A DNA stretch of 64,000 bases from Rhodococcus pseudokoreensis. GTDB taxonomy: Bacteria > Actinomycetota > Actinomycetes > Mycobacteriales > Mycobacteriaceae. The notes beneath the pieces are model-generated. The model saw only the letters and a list, made by a program, of their open reading frames with translations, was not told the origin of the DNA and searched no databases. Every line of letters starts with the position of its first letter. Positions within the stretch are counted from its first letter, which is position 1. The stretch lies in the NCBI RefSeq assembly GCF_017068395.1, contig NZ_CP070619.1:8370001-8434000 (forward strand). The letters run 5' to 3'. This document shows positions 61,344-64,000 of this stretch, piece by piece. The position numbers and the translations under genes are program-made.

Positions 61344-62465
61344 ATGCTCAGACGGCGCTTCATCCAGTCGGGACTGGCCGCGGTCGGTGGGCTGCTGGTA
61401 GCTGCGTGTACCGATCCGGTGTCCTACCTCGAAGGTGGCAGCAGTACCGATGAGGATGATCAGCGGATGTGGCGAATGCCCGAGGAGGGGGAACCGCACA
61501 AGCGGACCTGGATGGCGTTCGGGGCGAGCGAGGAGATCTGGGGAGCCGAGCTGCTACCCGAGGTCCGCCGCAATCTGGCCACCATCGCCCAGACGATCGC
61601 GCAATTCGAGCCCGTCTCGATGCTGGTGCGCGAGGAGGAACTCGACCTCGCGCGCGGGCTCGTCGGCCCCGCCGTCGAACTGGTAACGGCCCCGCTCGAC
61701 GACCTCTGGATGCGCGACACCGGCCCCGTGTTCGTCGAGGGCAACGGAGTAAGGGCGGGGGTCAACTTCAACTTCAACGGCTGGGGCGAAAAGCAGGACT
61801 TCGACCGGGACGCGGGAGTGGCGGACGTCGTGACACGCCACGCCGGTGTCGAATCGTTGCCCACGGACCTCATCCTCGAAGGCGGCGGCATCGAGGTCGA
61901 CGGCGAAGGAACCGCCATCATCACCGAAAGCTGCGTGCTCAACAACAACCGCAACCCCGGATGGTCCAAGGCGGACGTCGAGGCCGAACTGGGACCGCTG
62001 CTCGGGCTCGACAAGATCATCTGGCTGCCCGGGATCGCGGGAAAGGACATCACCGACGGCCACACCGACTTCTACGCCCGCTTCGCCCGCCCCGGCGTGG
62101 TCGTCGCCGGGTACGATCCGGATCCGGAATCGTTCGACCACGACGTGACCACCCGCCACCTCGAGATCCTCGAGACGGCAGTGGATGCGCAAGGCCGCCC
62201 GCTCGAAGTCGTGGTACTCGAGGCGCCGGGTTCCGTCCGACCCGCATTCGAATCGGACGATTTCGCGGCCGGCTACATCAACTTCTACGTCTGCAACGGC
62301 GCCGTGATCGCCCCCGAGTTCGGCGACCCCGTGGCGGACAAGGCCGCCAGGCAGGTACTCGAACGGCTCTTTCCCGACCGTCGTGTGGTGCAGATCGACA
62401 TCGACGCCATCGCCGCCGGCGGCGGCGGAATTCACTGCACTACCCAGCAAGAGCCCGCGGGCTGA
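61344..62465 (+). CDS. Exported agmatine-deiminase-family lipoprotein
   Basis: ATG 61344 (MLRRRFIQSGLAAVGGLLVA) gives 373 residues; longer frames upstream are unlikely. The RRRF start plus VAAC lipobox (Cys about 22) suggests Tat export and lipidation. The PAD/agmatine deiminase fold is clear: PLDDLWMRDTGPVFVEGNG, ILEGGGIEVDGEGTAIITES, DGHTDFYARF, and the nucleophile Cys in GGGGIHCTTQQEP. Cytoplasmic agmatine deiminases convert agmatine to N-carbamoylputrescine; an exported lipidated form could act on extracellular agmatine or peptidyl arginine. Confidence 0.88.
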   Translation: MLRRRFIQSGLAAVGGLLVAACTDPVSYLEGGSSTDEDDQRMWRMPEEGEPHKRTWMAFGASEEIWGAELLPEVRRNLATIAQTIAQFEPVSMLVREEELDLARGLVGPAVELVTAPLDDLWMRDTGPVFVEGNGVRAGVNFNFNGWGEKQDFDRDAGVADVVTRHAGVESLPTDLILEGGGIEVDGEGTAIITESCVLNNNRNPGWSKADVEAELGPLLGLDKIIWLPGIAGKDITDGHTDFYARFARPGVVVAGYDPDPESFDHDVTTRHLEILETAVDAQGRPLEVVVLEAPGSVRPAFESDDFAAGYINFYVCNGAVIAPEFGDPVADKAARQVLERLFPDRRVVQIDIDAIAAGGGGIHCTTQQEPAG

Positions 62466-62532
62466 TCGCGCGCTGCGGCAACCGAGGTCTCCGCGGCGGC
62501 CGCACCGCCGCCTTCCCGTAAAGTGAGGTTCC

Positions 62533-63108
62533 GTGTCCGAACGTCAGACGTTGATTCTGGAAGCAGCCGTCCGTGTGATCGCGCAAAGTGGTGTGCGCGG
62601 GCTGCGGATCGAGAAGCTCGCCGCCGAGGCCGGGGTCTCGACCGCCCTGATCTACTACCACTTCCAGGACCGGGCAGGTGTGCTGCGCCGCGCCCTCGAG
62701 CACATCAACGAGCGGGCCGAGCGCTACACAACGGAGGCCCTTGCCTCGACGAACCCTCGGACCCAGCTCGAGCAGACGCTCCTGCTCGAAATTCAGAACA
62801 CCCCCTCCGTCCGTGAAAACAGCATCGCCTGGGGCGAACTCCGGGCCACCGCAATCTTCGACGAAGACCTCCGCGACCAACTCCGCGACGCGACCCGCGC
62901 CTGGGCAACGGATGTCGAGACCCTCATCGTCAAGGCGCAGGCCGCCGAACTGGCCGACCCGGACGCCGACCCCGCCGATGCCGCCGAACGACTCACCGCC
63001 CTCATCGAGGGGCTGAGCGAACGCTGGCTCAGCGGATCCATCACCCTCGAACGGGCCCAGCAGCTCGCCGCCGGAGCGATCACGGCTGAACTCGGACCCC
63101 GGCCCTGA
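62533..63108 (+). CDS. TetR-family regulator
   Basis: GTG 62533 gives 191 residues. QTLILEAAVRVIAQSGVRGL and EKLAAEAGVSTALIYYHFQD form the helix-turn-helix. It lies 67 bp after the deiminase gene on the same strand and may regulate it through the palindrome at 61257. The ligand domain is unremarkable; a polyamine inducer would be a reasonable guess only. Confidence 0.88.
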   Translation: MSERQTLILEAAVRVIAQSGVRGLRIEKLAAEAGVSTALIYYHFQDRAGVLRRALEHINERAERYTTEALASTNPRTQLEQTLLLEIQNTPSVRENSIAWGELRATAIFDEDLRDQLRDATRAWATDVETLIVKAQAAELADPDADPADAAERLTALIEGLSERWLSGSITLERAQQLAAGAITAELGPRP

Positions 63109-63410
63109 CGGTGCGGAAAACGCATCCGCCGAACGGTGTGCGCGTGCTCCTGTGATCCGTTCTTCGGTCCCGTACCTCTTGTCATTTCGGCTGTTCCGCA
63201 ATGTCATTCACGCAGCTGACACGGGACGACGGGATCTTGTCGACCTGCTGAGGCAGTGATTATCCGCGGCGACACGACGTTTGCCGGGTGGTGGCCTCGA
63301 CCGAAACGAACCGATTAGTATGCGCAGTTGATGCGACGGACGTCGGTTGGGCACAGGCCCGTCCCGCCGCACGAGTCGTTGCGGTTCCGGGTCGAACGAA
63401 GGTGGTTGTG
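63109..63410. other. 302-bp gap without a recognised gene
   Basis: I see no ORF with a ribosome-binding site, no RNA gene and no long palindrome. It presumably carries the promoter of the TerD-type gene. Confidence 0.6.
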
Positions 63411-64000
63411 GTGGAGTTTCCGATGCTGTCCAAGGGGCAGAACCTGTCCCTGCCCGCCGACGTGGAGCAGATCGACGTGGTGCTCGGGTGGACCGAGTCG
63501 GACGTCGAGGTCGATGCGTCGGCGTTGCTGCTCAACGTGGACGGGAAGGTGCGCTCCGACGCCGATTTCGTGTTCTACAACCAGCCGGAGTCCACCGACG
63601 GATCGATTCGGTTCCTGGGCACGAGCGGAACCGAGGAGGGTGCGCAGGCGAGGATCGCGATCGACCTGTCCGCCGTGCCGGACGATGTGCACACCGTTGC
63701 CCTCGGAGGCAGCGTGGCTGCCGGCCAGTTCGGTGATCTCGGCAAACTGGCCCTCCGGGTCGTCGACGGTGCCGGGCACACGTTGGCGGAGTACGTCACC
63801 GCCGATGCCACCACCGAGTCGGCATTCGTGTTCGGCGAGGTGTACCGCCGCAACGGCGACTGGAAGGTTCGGGCGGTCGGGCAGGGCTGGGACTCCGGGC
63901 TGGCGGGGTTGGCCACGGATTTCGGAGTCGACATCGACGACAACCCGGACCCCGAAACCGCCGACGCCCCATCCGATCGTGAGAATTCCGACGCAGCGGT
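63411..64000 (+). CDS. TerD-family protein, 5' part (cut by window edge)
   Basis: GTG 63411 with AAGG 8 nt upstream (alternative ATG 63423) opens a frame running to the edge, 196 residues visible. MLSKGQNLSLPADVEQIDVV, DADFVFYNQPESTDGSIRFL and RVVDGAGHTLAEYVTADATT are the TerD pattern with acidic calcium-binding positions. GEVYRRNGDWKVRAVGQGW ends the core domain, and an acidic Pro/Asp-rich tail follows. TerD proteins bind calcium and are linked to tellurite and stress resistance. Confidence 0.9.
   Translation, partial: MEFPMLSKGQNLSLPADVEQIDVVLGWTESDVEVDASALLLNVDGKVRSDADFVFYNQPESTDGSIRFLGTSGTEEGAQARIAIDLSAVPDDVHTVALGGSVAAGQFGDLGKLALRVVDGAGHTLAEYVTADATTESAFVFGEVYRRNGDWKVRAVGQGWDSGLAGLATDFGVDIDDNPDPETADAPSDRENSDAA

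Noticed and set aside
1..64000. tRNA, rRNA, CRISPR or insertion sequences
   Set aside because: No T-arm-like motif in a cloverleaf context, no repeat-spacer array, and no transposase with terminal repeats was found on reading both strands.

Overview
The window is high-G+C actinobacterial chromosome and most resembles Rhodococcus (Mycobacteriales). The inference rests on GlnX/GlnH-like, PknK-like and ClpC2-like proteins, lipobox lipoproteins, many PadR/TetR/GntR/LacI regulators, frequent GTG starts and ATGA/GTGA gene overlaps. I see no rRNA, tRNA or CRISPR array, no recognisable transposase, and no clear prophage. Both edges cut genes: a Fic protein at the left and a TerD protein at the right.

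Layout. 0-12.5 kb is signalling and envelope: Fic, a lipoprotein, an orphan histidine kinase, a Mop protein, a PAS/GAF/GGDEF diguanylate cyclase, a Ser/Thr kinase with two Kelch propellers, a pseudokinase, and a poly-gamma-glutamate hydrolase family protein. 12.5-16 kb holds DsrE, a nucleoside hydrolase, a DUF3105 protein and a run of small unknown genes. 16-20.2 kb is a phosphonate-type ABC uptake operon (phnDCE) with a terminal tyrosine-phosphatase-like enzyme and a divergent GntR/UTRA regulator. 20.2-25.8 kb has PadR and TetR regulators facing small membrane proteins, a Ca2+/H+ antiporter, a structured non-coding element and a DUF2252 protein. 26-30.7 kb is a P450 followed by a compact uracil-catabolism (URC-type) operon: a GTP-cyclohydrolase-II-like protein, a DUF1688 protein and uracil phosphoribosyltransferase.

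30.7-37 kb contains HNH, an FAD oxidoreductase with an APC permease, a DUF1931 histone-fold protein and a membrane-anchored hydrolase. 37.1-42.3 kb is the most striking part. A membrane protein of unknown function is followed, across a run of 23 G, by a single polypeptide that fuses a RodA/FtsW (SEDS) glycosyltransferase to a class B penicillin-binding protein. Its stop codon abuts the stop codon of a convergent MreB gene. 42.3-47.3 kb holds a PadR/permease-prefix pair, ClpC2, an SDR, an unknown protein and a decayed membrane gene.

47.3-53.6 kb is a sugar or cyclitol module: a binding lipoprotein, an MFS transporter, a TIM-barrel isomerase and a Gfo/Idh/MocA oxidoreductase, with a divergent LacI regulator and two matching operators. 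53.7-56.1 kb is glnX-glnH without the usual pknG, closed by a strong bidirectional terminator. 56-64 kb has an epoxide hydrolase, a small secreted protein, a PknK-like kinase/ATPase/LuxR protein, an exported agmatine-deiminase-type enzyme, a TetR regulator and TerD.

Gene starts were chosen by ribosome-binding site, overlap with the preceding gene and family alignment from memory. Functions are by motif and family recognition only; no database was searched.
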